In this document: positions 1 to 9,526 of the stretch, one piece after another
Layout: each line of letters opens with the position of its first letter
Numbering within the stretch: position 1 is the first letter of the stretch
NCBI GenBank assembly: GCA_024509875.1
Contig: JAMPIV010005826.1
Location: 276,204-340,203 of the forward strand
DNA: 64,000 bases
Origin: Oreohelix idahoensis
Lineage: Eukaryota > Mollusca > Gastropoda > Stylommatophora > Oreohelicidae
Direction: 5' to 3'
Program-made: the position numbers and the translations under genes
The notes under the pieces: generated by a model
Seen by the model: only the letters and a program-made list of their open reading frames with translations
What the model was told of the DNA's origin: nothing
Databases searched by the model: none

Positions 1-128
1 CTGCTTCCACTTTGCTCGGTCGGCGGCCATCCTTCGTACAGTGCCCCAGCTCTGGTTCATTCTTTGCATCTCGGCCTCCACAGTTCTCGTCCAAGTTGTT
101 TTTGGTCGGCCTCTCTTTCGCTTTCCGT
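1..128 (-). mobile_element. RTE-type LINE 3' fragment (LINE A family)
   Basis: The minus strand encodes the C-terminal tail of the same reverse transcriptase polyprotein as LINE A at 33-44 kb: a basic RGRPKTTW stretch, then VEAEMQ and TVRRMAADRAKW. It is 5'-truncated, as LINE copies usually are, and continues off the left edge of the window. It abuts a SINE body at about 133. Confidence 0.8.
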
Positions 129-132
129 GAGG

Positions 133-272
133 GATCCACACCAGTCTACCCAGCTGTAAATGGGTACTCTTAAAAAAGGCAAAGGCAGCGAGGAAAGGAA
201 CTGATCACCTCACTCCTCGAAGCTGGACCTTGTATATTATCGCCAATGGGACTACCTTTACCGTTGTTATCA
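133..272 (+). repeat. SINE body fragment (family S2)
   Basis: Shares the S2 body blocks seen at 22.3-22.8, 26.3, 28.1 and 63.1 kb: 'cagtctacccagctgtaaat', 'ggcaaaggcagcgaggaa', a GGTCACCTCACT-like block, then 'gggactacctttacc'. The tRNA-like head is missing, so this copy is truncated at its 5' side. Confidence 0.7.
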
Positions 273-655
273 CGGGAAGAACTCAGGAAGGAAGCATTTG
301 TAGGGCATCTATGTACACCACAACTACCACAGAACACTGGTCGCCACACTGTTTCTTGCAGCTGTTCCCAGTCATATTACTGATGCGTTCCTCCACTTCC
401 AGCCGATGACCTGTCATCCGGAAAAGGTTAGTCAACCGTGCCAAGCTAGCACGTCACCAATCACTGAACTGAAAGTGTATAACTGGAATGTTTCTCTCGG
501 TTAGGCGTTGCAGCGGTGAGATGGGGATAAGCAATATGGTAGTCTCAAACATCTGCTTGCTTCATTTTACATTTTACCCAACGCCCCGATTACTTAACCG
601 CGCATGTACACATTTCAGTGATTTATAATAGCTTGCTAGCTGTAACAAAAATTAT
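273..655. other. unassigned sequence
   Basis: I see no ORF, repeat or RNA gene that I can support here. Confidence 0.5.
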
Positions 656-772
656 TATACTTACTTACTTAGTCGTTCCCCTTCTACCGTGAGGTGTAGA
701 GGTTTGGAAGAGAGAGCGCCAGACTATCCTATCGGCTGTCTTCCTCCTGGCCTGGTTCCATTCTAGTCCTCA
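656..772 (-). mobile_element. LINE 3' end fragment with (TAAG)n-like tail
   Basis: The minus strand reads as a LINE C-terminal tail (W-x3-R-x3-ADR-x2-WRSL pattern) followed by a short run of TAAG/AAGT repeats, a typical LINE 3' tail. It is a short, decayed, 5'-truncated copy. The family is not certain; an RTE type is likely. Confidence 0.5.
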
Positions 773-1245
773 AAAATTATTATGCTAAAATATATTTTTA
801 CAGTTTTTGTTGTTATTAAACAATTGTCTTAGCCACAATATAATACTGATGTTTTTCTTATTAGTTATCTATAGAACATGTTAAAATATGTTACCTTCTG
901 CATTGTGTCTAAACCCCAGTTTTATCTACACCGCAGCTTGTTGTCAGTACATGTTGTTTATTATTCTCCGGTCTTTGCTATCGATTTCGAACATTTTGAC
1001 AAACATCCGTATGCTTCACCGGAACATAAAGTCACATTCTGACAGAAGCTTCCCGCCGTGCCGGACAGCAACTTGATCTGGATGGCAAAGCCGTATCACT
1101 GCCACAGTATAAAACAGTTTATGGACGTGCCATCAGAATGAACACTGCTGTTCTCATGTTAATACCCATTCTCTTCTTGTTCTTGGAACCTCAGTCCCTG
1201 ACTGGCAAAGCTGTCATCAGCCATTAGCACAAGCAAACTGTCCTC

Positions 1246-1470
1246 ATTTTACTCGGTCTGTGGCCATCCTTTGTGCCGTGCCTCAACTCTGGTTCATGCT
1301 TTGCATCTCAGCCTCCACTGTTCTCCGCCAGGTTGTCTTTGGTCTGCCTCTCTTTCGCCGTCCTTCTGGGGTCCATAGCATAGCAGTTCTGGTGATGGTG
1401 TCAGGGTCCCATGTGAGGACATGGCCAACCCAGTTACAGTATCTACCTGCAATGGTGGTGCATGCCTTCT
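1246..1470 (-). mobile_element. RTE-type LINE 3' fragment (LINE A family)
   Basis: Minus-strand translation gives WVGHVL, ITRTAMLWTPEG, RKRGRPKTTWRRTVEAEM and TAQRMATDR, all matching the end of LINE A. An in-frame stop in the tail marks it as dead. It ends where the foldback at 1,471 begins. Confidence 0.8.
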
Positions 1471-1570
1471 TTAATTCTCGTTGTCATTAATATACGAGTA
1501 CACGTGAATGGGTATTTCTGATTAAAGAATAATACCCATTCATGTGCATATTAATGACAACGAGAATTAA
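1471..1570. repeat. imperfect inverted repeat (foldback), about 45-bp arms
   Basis: The left arm (1,471-1,516) and right arm (about 1,529-1,570) are reverse complements apart from a few changes, with a loop of roughly 12 bp. The shared block reads 'ttctcgttgtcattaatat' on one side and its complement on the other. It encodes nothing. It could be a cruciform-forming foldback or a duplicated-inverted scar. Confidence 0.85.
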
Positions 1571-1599
1571 TGAACTCATTAATGTAAATATCTTCTCCG

Positions 1600-1800
1600 T
1601 GTGTTGTTAATTCTTGGCGCATATAGCGCCCCCTATAGTTCCTAGGGGTCTCTGAAGACATAACGAAAGATTAGAACTACAGCTTCCTCATGCATGTCGT
1701 AATAGGCAACTAAAAGGAGGCTGTACACGAGGCTGGGAACCTTATCTTATAAAACAAACTGCTACAGATAAAAATTACTACAAGAGCACATGGATGCTAT
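1600..1800 (+). repeat. dispersed repeat R, copy 1
   Basis: Contains 'aggggtctctgaagacataacgaaag' (in two parts), 'gcatgtcgtaataggcaac' and a GGCTGGGAAC-type block. The same ordered blocks occur at 13,480-13,692 and 27,880-28,085. Probably a SINE-like non-autonomous family; I see no clear tRNA head. Confidence 0.6.
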
Positions 1801-2673
1801 AATGCAAGGGGACAAGATACAGGGATATCCCCATGCTCCATAAGGCGTGACATGGGAACAGAAGAAATATATTGCTGTCTTTTTCTATCAAACGATCCAT
1901 GTCTGTGATCTTAAAAGTTGAACCCGACTAGTTCCGCTTGTAAAACTTCAAACCAGTGTCATCAAGAAGAAAAAAATATTTACCAGAAAAATAATAATAT
2001 CTTTTCCCCGTGCTTTAGAGAGGCTAATTTATCACCCCTTCCTTAAGATAACAGATGAAGCTTGCAGCTTCATAAATACATGCTATGGACGCAACAGACA
2101 AGTAACGTGTTATGATATGAAGACACGTATTTTGGCAACGATCAGCATGGAAGTTAGAGAGGCAGTATAACTAGTCCGGGGAGATGAAAACTGGTGTTTA
2201 CACTAGATAATGACGCCTAACAGACAGATAAAATAGAAGCATCCACGCGCAGGCAGTCGGCTCAGGCACGAACACGCGTCCACCTATATTTAATGAAAAT
2301 TTGATTACACACACAGCCTCTGCTGGCATGCATACGATCATTAAATTAGATAGGGATAAATATGCAAAGTACATACGCCTTTCGCTTGGTAGATACGTGT
2401 AGACAAGACAGCTTCTCAGACCCACCTTTCCAGATGAAAGCGGTAAAACAGCAGAATTACGTATACCTGAACATAACAAATTATAACCAGTTCAGCATAT
2501 GTGACGTAGAAGATAGAAAGAAAAAGGTCCACAGAGAAAATACGTAAAATCTGATCAACACATGCTAGAAAATGGTTTGCACATACGAATCAACATATGC
2601 CACAACAGTGATACACAAAACCAGATCAACATAGTATGTTACTAATAAAGCAGAATTAGACCAACATATATAA
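1801..2673. other. unassigned sequence
   Basis: AT-rich. Only short chance ORFs on both strands, with no domain-like pattern. Confidence 0.5.
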
Positions 2674-3805
2674 TGTACTGCTGTCACCGGATCTGTTCAA
2701 TCTGTACAGTGAAAGTATGAGATCACTGGAGGACATATCAGGAATGTCTGTTGGTGGACACAATGTTACCAACTTGAGATATGCTGATGATAGAGATAGC
2801 AAAAAAGTGAAAAGGAGCTGCAGGAAATGGTTGATTCAATAGTGACAGAAAATGAAAATAAAGGCCTCAGCCTAGGGCCGGATTAAGGCCAACTGATGCC
2901 CTAAGCACAGCCCGACAATGGTGCAGGGCCTTCCCCCGCCCTTCCAGTGCTTAACTGACGAGACATTAAGACTCCGTAAGTGCTGACGGTGAAGAGACTG
3001 AAAATTCAGTTTTCTTCCAGGCCAGACCGCATAACTATATTAAATGAATAGTTTTTTAAATGTTATTTAACACTAAATAGCAGTAAGCAATATAAGCAAA
3101 TTATTTACTTATAACTAGGGAAACACGGCCAATAAAGACAATTACAAACAACTTTGACTAAAGTCAAGTGTGGGTCAGTGAAAGAGTTGAGAGTTAAGGG
3201 CATAATAGCTACGAGAAAAACTCTGTGGTGCCCCCTTCCCATGGTGCCCTAAGCACATGCTTATTTTGTTTAATGGTTTATCCAGCCCTGCCTCCGCCTT
3301 AATAGCAAAAAGACAGAAGTAATGGTCGTCTCAAAGAAAATGGTTTCCCCTGAATGCACTATCAAAGAAAATGGAATAGTTTTAAAATAGGTCAATAGGT
3401 TTAAATACCACCTGGGCACATTAATAATAGTGGATGGAAGATGCATGAAGAGCAGAATAGCTGAAGCAAAAACTGCAATCTATCAAATGAAGATTATTTT
3501 GTGCAACAATTCTTCGTCAATGGAAAGAAGAAAGAGAGTTCTTCAGTGTTATAAAGAACCAATCCTGACAAATGGGAGTGAGTCATGGACAATTAGTAAA
3601 CAAATAAGGAAGACACTAGAGGCCACAGAGATGTGGTTTTATAGAAGAATGTTAAAAATACCATGGACAACCAAAAAGAGTAATGAGGTTGTCCTGAAAG
3701 AGGCCAATGTGCCAAGGAAACTTATTTCACAAGTTAGAAAGAAGCAATCCACTTTTTTTGGCCATGTTATGAGAAGAGGGAAGTTGGAATATATCGTAAC
3801 AACAG
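2674..3805 (+). pseudogene. 5'-truncated LINE (RTE/BovB-like), split by a hAT element
   Basis: The reading frame starts inside the reverse transcriptase palm: LSPDLFNLYSE, then YADD at about 2,780. A small insertion at 2,873-3,290 interrupts it. It resumes in the same frame with NSKKTEVMVVSKK and runs on through the RT thumb and C-terminal region (WTISKQIRKTLEATEMWFYRRM, then FGHVMRRGKLEY) to about 3,805. Pieces in between carry stops and small indels. The WFYRRML-IPW signature belongs to RTE/BovB-type LINEs; the clade is inferred. A CA/CG/TA microsatellite follows. Confidence 0.85.
2873..3290. mobile_element. non-autonomous hAT-type element (MITE), 418 bp
   Basis: The ends are imperfect inverted repeats: TAGGGCCGGATTAA on the left and, reverse-complemented, CAGGGCTGGATAAA on the right, typical of hAT termini. 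It is flanked by an 8-bp duplication, CCTCAGCC (2,865-2,872) and CCTCCGCC (3,291-3,298), with one mismatch. Removing the element and one duplication leaves the surrounding LINE codons in frame. It has no transposase ORF, so it must have been moved in trans. Confidence 0.85.
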
Positions 3806-3813
3806 GTAACATT

Positions 3814-3857
3814 GACATACATACGCACGCACGCACGCACGCACATATATATATATA
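3814..3857. repeat. microsatellite (ACGC)n/(TA)n
   Basis: A run of CATACATACGCACGCACGC passes into (TA)n immediately before the end of the Tc1-type element. Confidence 0.85.
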
Positions 3858-4760
3858 CTGTTCAAAAAAAGAAAAGCAACATTATTGCAGTGGTAATGGA
3901 CACCAAATTTAAAACTTGTACCAAAATTTTATTTTACGGAATTAATGTTTCAATCTTGGCTTGAAGAAACTTTCAGACTTTAACAATGAAATGATGTTCA
4001 TTAAATTTGGTTTGGACTTTTATTCTTTGCGACTGAGGCCTCCGTTTCAGTAAGGTGTATGGCCTCCTCTGGCCTCTATCAGAGAACGACATCTCCTTGA
4101 CATGGATCCGATTAGCCGTTGGATCTGTTGTTGTGGGATGGCTGCCCACTCTTCCCGCAGTGCAAGAGACAACTGTCAGAGATTGGCTGGAGCCACGTCT
4201 CGCTGGCGGAGTCGTCTGTCGAGTTCATCCCATAAGTGTTCTATGGGGTTCATGTCTGACGACATGGCTGACCACGGAATGGTCTGGACGTTGTCAGCGA
4301 GGAACTGGGTGGTGAATTGTGCCACATGAGGTCGAGCGTTATCCTGCTGAAAAATCGACCCTCGTGCAGCCAGAAGTGGAAGGACGTGAGGACGAAGAAT
4401 TTCAGCGACGTATCGTTGGGCATTCAGGCGTCCTTCAATTTGCACCAGGTCACTTCTTCCCATGATGCTGATCGCCCCCCACATCAGTACACCTCCACCA
4501 TCATGTGGAGGAGCCTCATCAACGCTGTTCTGGGCGTAGCACTCATGGACTCTGCGGTAAGCTCTTCTCCGTCTATCGTGTCGCTGGAGCATAAAAAATG
4601 ATTCATCACTAAACCAAACCCGTCTCCAGTCATTCCCAACGGTCCATTGACGATGCTGGTTCGCCCACTGCAGTCGGTTCTGGCGATGCCGGTCCGTAAG
4701 AACAGGACCTCTGTATGGTCTTCTAGCCCAAAGACCAGAGTCGTGCAGCCGGTTCCTGAC

Positions 4761-4762
<2 letters not shown>
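3858..4762 (-). pseudogene. Tc1-type transposase, truncated element
   Basis: The minus strand encodes a DDE transposase. From about 4,760 down it reads [36 protein letters not shown], then GGVLMWGAIS, FQQDNARPH and SSDMNPIEHLWDELDRRLR. The catalytic D and D and the final E are all visible. I count 33 residues between the second D and the E, one fewer than the usual 34. The left end (ACTGTTCAAAAAAAGAAAAG after TA) looks like a Tc1 terminal repeat. The other end is lost: the N-terminal helix-turn-helix region and 5' terminus are cut off by a (TA)n array. Not functional. Confidence 0.85.

Positions 4763-4848
<86 letters not shown>
4763..4848. repeat. (TA)n microsatellite, about 43 units
   Basis: Uninterrupted TA repeat between the truncated Tc1 element and the 3' A-rich tail of the SINE. 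Confidence 0.97.
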
Positions 4849-4853
<5 letters not shown>

Positions 4854-5116
4854 TTTTTTTAACCAGCGGCACTTGGGCTTTCAGCCCTTCGGCCCAATGA
4901 CATGTCATTGCGAGGCTGGGGAACCTGAGGACTTTCCTTCCAACCCGGTCAGGAGCTTCGCTCCTTCCCATCCACAGAGGGTTTATCACAGGAGCCGTTC
5001 AGGTTATTCAGTCAAATTTCCGGTCGTAAACATTCATTCAAACGCTGACGCCCGGGCGTGAACCATGAACACCTGGTCGCCAGTACAACGCCGAAGCCAT
5101 TACACCAGCGCGGCTC

Positions 5117-5117
<1 letters not shown>
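4849..5117 (-). repeat. tRNA-derived SINE (family S1), apparently full length
   Basis: On the minus strand it begins at about 5,117 with a tRNA-like head containing an A box (TGGTGTAATGG) and a B box (GGTTCACGCCC), spaced as in an internal RNA polymerase III promoter. A body of about 170 bp follows and the 3' end is A-rich. The S1 3' end recurs as a fragment at 23,104-23,153. Confidence 0.8.

Positions 5118-5147
<30 letters not shown>
5118..5147. repeat. (TA)n microsatellite
   Basis: Short TA array between the SINE head and the truncated LINE. Confidence 0.95.
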
Positions 5148-5945
5148 CTAGCACATTCACATCAACACATCCAGGAAAAAACGGACAGACTTAATAAGTT
5201 TAGCCAGCAGGTGGGCTTGAACATCAATTTAAGGAAGTCAGAGGTCATGACGCTCAATGTGAGCAACCCTGAGCCCATATCAGTAAGGAATCAGCAACTG
5301 ATACAGACAGACACCTTCACATATCTAGGATGCATAGTAACACCAGACGGTGGGGCAGGCAAAGACATCAACATCAGAATGAATAAGGCAAGAACAGCCT
5401 TTTTTAGCCTAAACAACATCTGGAAGTCCTCTCAGTACAGCACAAGCACAAAATTAAGATTATATCAGAGCTGTGTGCTTTCTGAGCTTCTCTATGGTGC
5501 GGAAAGCTGGAGAGTTACAGAGAAGGAAATGTCGAAATTGTCCTTTTTTCACACAACATGCCTAAGAAAAATTCACCGAATCTTTTGGCCGAATACCATC
5601 ACCAACCAAGATCTGCTTACTCGGAGCAAGCAAGAGGACATGCACACCATCATAGCTGGCAGACGCTGGAGCTGGGTTGGCCATGTCCTCAGAAGAGACC
5701 CTGATGCCATCACAAGAACAGCTATGCTTTGGACCCCAGAAGGAAAACGAAAGAGAGGCCGACCAAAAACAACCTGGCGGAGGACTGTGGAGGCTGAGAT
5801 GCAAAAAATGAACCAGAGTTGGGGCACTGTACGAAGGATGGCCACCGACCGAGCAAAGTGGAATCAATTTGTTGTTGCCCTACAAGACGCCACTAGGCGT
5901 GATGGCCACTGACTGCTTTGACGGTCGGCGGCTAAGGATCAAAGA

Positions 5946-5948
<3 letters not shown>
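5148..5948 (+). pseudogene. RTE-type LINE, 3' half (LINE A family)
   Basis: Open reading frame of about 255 codons that matches the C-terminal third of LINE A: AHSHQHIQEKTDRLN, VGLNINLRKSEVM, TDTFTYLGCIVTPDGG, then the C-terminal RRWSWVGHVLRRDP and RGRPKTTWRRTVEAEM, ending DATRRDGH. The copy starts just after the YADD catalytic motif, so it has no RT active site. A short 3' UTR (CAAAGAAGA) leads into (TA)n. Few lesions are visible, so it is a fairly young 5'-truncated copy. Confidence 0.9.

Positions 5949-5997
<49 letters not shown>
5949..5997. repeat. (TA)n microsatellite at LINE 3' end
   Basis: TA array directly after the LINE 3' tail. Confidence 0.95.
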
Positions 5998-6000
<3 letters not shown>

Positions 6001-6655
6001 AAACTAGAAGCTACAAGAAAGATGGAAATCATGTCAAGTAAAAGAATAGAGATTATTACTACAGAGAGAGTGTCACGAGCGGTATTTTCTCTGTTCTCTC
6101 GATAAATTTTTTTCTCGTTCTCTCTTTTCTCAACTTACCTTTTAACCGTATAAAATGTGTATTCATTAAATCTTCCTTACACACACATTCCAGTTTCTGT
6201 CACCCGAAAGTTGGATGATAGTATCATTTTCACTCACCTGTGCAAATCGTTTGCCCGGAACAGGTCGCTGGGGTCCTACAGTCATTAATGGGATGTAATA
6301 GATACAGTGACTATCTTCGCGGTAGTAGAGAATGTAAAGAGTTTTCACACGGTAAAGTAATGTATCTCCCTGAGACAGAATTCAGATGACAAGAGCGCCC
6401 CCGAGTTATTTAATTTAAGAGGGAAAATGGTCTAGGAAAATGAGTGTGTAGGCTCCCATAAATTTGTCTCTAGTAAAATGGGATTTCGCTGTTTCTTGGT
6501 ATTTAGCCTTAGAATTAACAATTCTCCAGCACTGCAATCCAAAAACTTTGGTCACGACAGAACTCAACTCGAATGATAGCAGCCTAGCGCGCGTAAGACT
6601 TCCTTTTGACAAAAGCATAGCTTTTTGTTTTGCAAAAGTATAACCGAGTGGTTGA

Positions 6656-6658
<3 letters not shown>
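5998..6658. other. unassigned sequence
   Basis: No ORF or repeat that I can recognise. Confidence 0.5.
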
Positions 6659-6711
<53 letters not shown>

Positions 6712-6714
6712 TAT

Positions 6715-6751
<37 letters not shown>
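6659..6751. repeat. (TA)n microsatellite, interrupted by GATA units
   Basis: Two TA blocks are separated by 'gatatagatat'. Confidence 0.95.
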
Positions 6752-6752
<1 letters not shown>

Positions 6753-7011
6753 ATTACATTCTATTACATGTATGTAATATCATTTTAGATGGTTATTATT
6801 CAAAAGTTTAACTGTTCTTTTTGGTGTTATAGATAATTTATGACTGAGCTTGTAGGACTGAATTTGCGTGCTTTTGATAGATACACATCTCCCCTTGAGT
6901 GTCATAGCAGACTAGTATCTATGTGGATGAATTATCTTCCCTTGATGTCATTGTTGACTATAATATTATGAATGAGTTATCTCCCCTGGGTTTTTGCCAT
7001 TGAATGAAATT
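6752..7011. other. unassigned sequence between TA arrays
   Basis: AT-rich. 'gagttatctcccct' and 'gaattatcttccctt' are weakly similar direct repeats. Nothing else seen. Another TA array runs 7,012-7,032. Confidence 0.45.
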
Positions 7012-7032
7012 ATATATATATATATATATATA

Positions 7033-8253
7033 CTGAAGCACATTAAAAACGCACCACCTGTATAATCCAGGAACAGAGTGCGAAATGTAAATATAAGTGT
7101 GTACAAGTTTACATATTTGGAATCTTTATTCATTTTCCTATGAATCCATGCTGGTCATTAATTTGTACATTTGATTGTTATGAAATCCATTGCATTCTGT
7201 GCAGGCAAGGGAGGAAACCAAAAATACAAAAAAATGCACGTGCATTATCCTGCTGGAGAAGCTGCAAGTCTGGATAAATTGTGAACGCAGGAGCAACCAG
7301 TGCATCCAGAACCTCATCTCGATATGTCACAGCATTAACATTTCCACGGAAGACGTGAAGAGGCAAGCGATGGTGAAAACTAAATCCTCCCCAAATGTGA
7401 ATACTGCCACCTCGAAATCGGTTGACATAGCAATCTGCAAAGCGCTCTTCACACCGTCGCTAAATCCGCATACGTCCATCTGCAAAGGATATGTTGAATC
7501 TGTTCTCGTCTGTCAATAGGACAGCATTCCACTGCAGTCTAGTCCATCTGATATGTTGCTCTGCCCATTGCAGGCGCTGCTAACGATGTCTGTGAGTCAA
7601 GTTTGGCCCAACATAAGGTCGTCTTACAGTAAGGCCTGTTTCTCTGAGTCGTCGTATGACTGTCATTCGAGAGACTTGCCCATGTCTACCCACTATTGCT
7701 CTTGCTGTTTGACTTGCCGGGAGAGTACGATTCCTTAGGTGACTCGGCACAATATGACGATCTTGCGCAGGGGTAGTAACTCGTGGTTGGCCACTCCGAA
7801 GTCTATCCCGGGCACTGCCAGTGGTTCCGTAACGTTCATTGAGACGTACAATAGTGCTGTGGTGGCAATTCATCCTTCTGGCAATGGCCCGCGAGCTCAT
7901 TCCGGTCTCCAACATACCAATGGCTCGTTGGCGGTCGTTTTCAGATAGTCGTGGCATTTCAAGCACATGTAATGGGTGTTTTGTCTCAACGGCCTTTTTA
8001 TACCGAGTATACTGCCACAACGCGTACACATTTTCAGGGTCATAGCTGTTGAGAATCGTGTTGCACGTGTAACTTTCATCGTTTTCACGTAGTCTGTACA
8101 CACACCCATGGGTTGAATCTTGCACTTTCCATTCCAGCAGCCATTCGCTCTCTACCGAATGGCAAACACGGGGAAAATCCATTCCCACACTTTTTTTTGC
8201 CAGCTTCTCGGCATCAGTATATATAATAGTGGTGCGTTTTTAATGTGCTTCAG
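7033..8253 (-). mobile_element. Tc1-type DNA transposon with both terminal repeats, defective
   Basis: Perfect 25-bp terminal inverted repeats (CTGAAGCACATTAAAAACGC and on), flanked by TA at both ends as expected for Tc1/mariner insertion. Total 1.22 kb. The only long ORF is on the minus strand and is broken (see the next entry). The element lies within a TA-rich stretch. Confidence 0.9.
7180..8080 (-). pseudogene. Tc1-type transposase pseudogene
   Basis: The natural start is probably the Met of MPRLSENDRQRAIGML near 7,956, not the upstream ATG at 8,188. A paired-type helix-turn-helix follows (SSRAIARRMNCHHSTIVRL), then a second DNA-binding segment and GLTVRRPYVGP. A stop interrupts at 7,578, and a second in-frame stop lies in the catalytic domain. 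Catalytic pieces are visible: LLTDENRF, GGSIHIWGGFSFHH and LLQQDNARAFF. The last third, including the Pro-Ile-Glu that supplies the final acidic residue, is absent, so an internal deletion has removed it. Dead copy. Confidence 0.85.
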
Positions 8254-9289
8254 TATATATTTGCTAATTTTGGGTGTGATGAGATAATATTGTAATGCTC
8301 CATGTTTTCAAGGAATAACTCACTTCCACGGTGTATTGAGATAAAGAAGTACAGGTAGATGGTGCATTTTTATAATAATAATATAACAGAAGTATGAATG
8401 GCTTTGTACCATTGTACATTTCATTTCTTGATAATGAGTAGAGCCAGAAACATCAAATACTGATTGTAACAAGAGATTTGATTTATTGCATTACTTTGGT
8501 GAACATGGTTCACATTAAGCAGACACACAGTGTAATGAAGGACTAGTAGTATTGGTGGCTATCTGTTTATGTAGATGTTTTTATGATATATCTGATTTAT
8601 GGACTTAAGCTAGATGGTAAAAAACCTTATGGCGTACATATTGGTTGTCTCACGTGTATAAACTGTAGAGCCAACAGTACAAAAGACGCATATTGGTTTG
8701 TACATTGAATTCTGACGGACGGGCGACACAAAGACTTGATAATGAATCCCTCCCAAGTGGAGGATTACCGAAGTCGTATTGCATCTTCCCCAGTTCTTTA
8801 GGGTAGTCTACACCAGGAGCTTCCGTCTTCACCGATGACGAGCACCATGGATCAGGGAAAGAGAACTTCAATCCCTGAGATAGATCTGCACCTAACACAC
8901 CACCCTTTTCTTACACCTGGAGAAATCAGGGAGTGACCGGGATTGCCGTCATAGATACAGATAAGTTACACCACCAAGAACCAACCACTACATTCTATCG
9001 AACTTCAGAAATATCCTTAATGATGAATTATCAATAGTTTTGTAAACGCAATTGAAATCAACTTCTTCAAATTCCTAATGCTGATACATAAATAGTTTTT
9101 GTTTACTAAACTCAAGTGAAATTCTATAAGTCCTGTGACAAATTGTCAGTACCTTTATAGACACTATTGCACTTTAGGCATTTTTGATTATCGTAAATTC
9201 TATACATATTTTGGGACCGAAGACGCAGCAACAATGATAAATGCAGTCAGCGACCCATAGCTTGACTGCTTGCGTCAGGGTTAGCGAAA
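8254..9289. other. unassigned sequence
   Basis: AT-rich with no supported gene. 'caatagttttgtaaacgca' near 9,033 and 'aaatagtttttgtttacta' near 9,088 are similar to each other, but this is too weak to call a repeat. Confidence 0.45.
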
Positions 9290-9526
9290 CAGAACTGACC
9301 AAGACCCTACTCCACCTTCAAGTGGTGGTCCTGGAAACAGGCTGCATCACTGCAGTCTGGCTGAGAGAGAGTAGGGATCGAAGAGGGAAGGCTAACCCGG
9401 TCCCAAAAATGCCATGCTGAAACCGGATGTGTCGGGCCGAAAGGCGCAAATATCGCAGCTTTGCTGTAAACGGCGACACAACATAACAAACGTCCTTTTC
9501 AGGACGAACGCAGAAGAAGAAGAAGA
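9290..9526 (+). mobile_element. candidate LINE 3' end with (GAA)n tail
   Basis: Ends with GACGAACGCAGAAGAAGAAG, nearly the same tail as LINE B (48,914-48,933: GAACGCAGAAGAAGAAGAAG). The preceding 200 bp contain no recognisable protein, so it may be mostly 3' UTR or a badly decayed I-group copy. Confidence 0.4.

Noticed and set aside
4647..4989. Tyr-Ile repeat frames on both strands
   Set aside because: Product of the (TA)n array joined to transposon and SINE sequence.
8080..8188. Upstream extension of the Tc1 transposase to the ATG at 8,188
   Set aside because: The family protein starts at MPRLSENDRQ; the extra N-terminal residues run into the terminal-repeat side and show no similarity to transposases.
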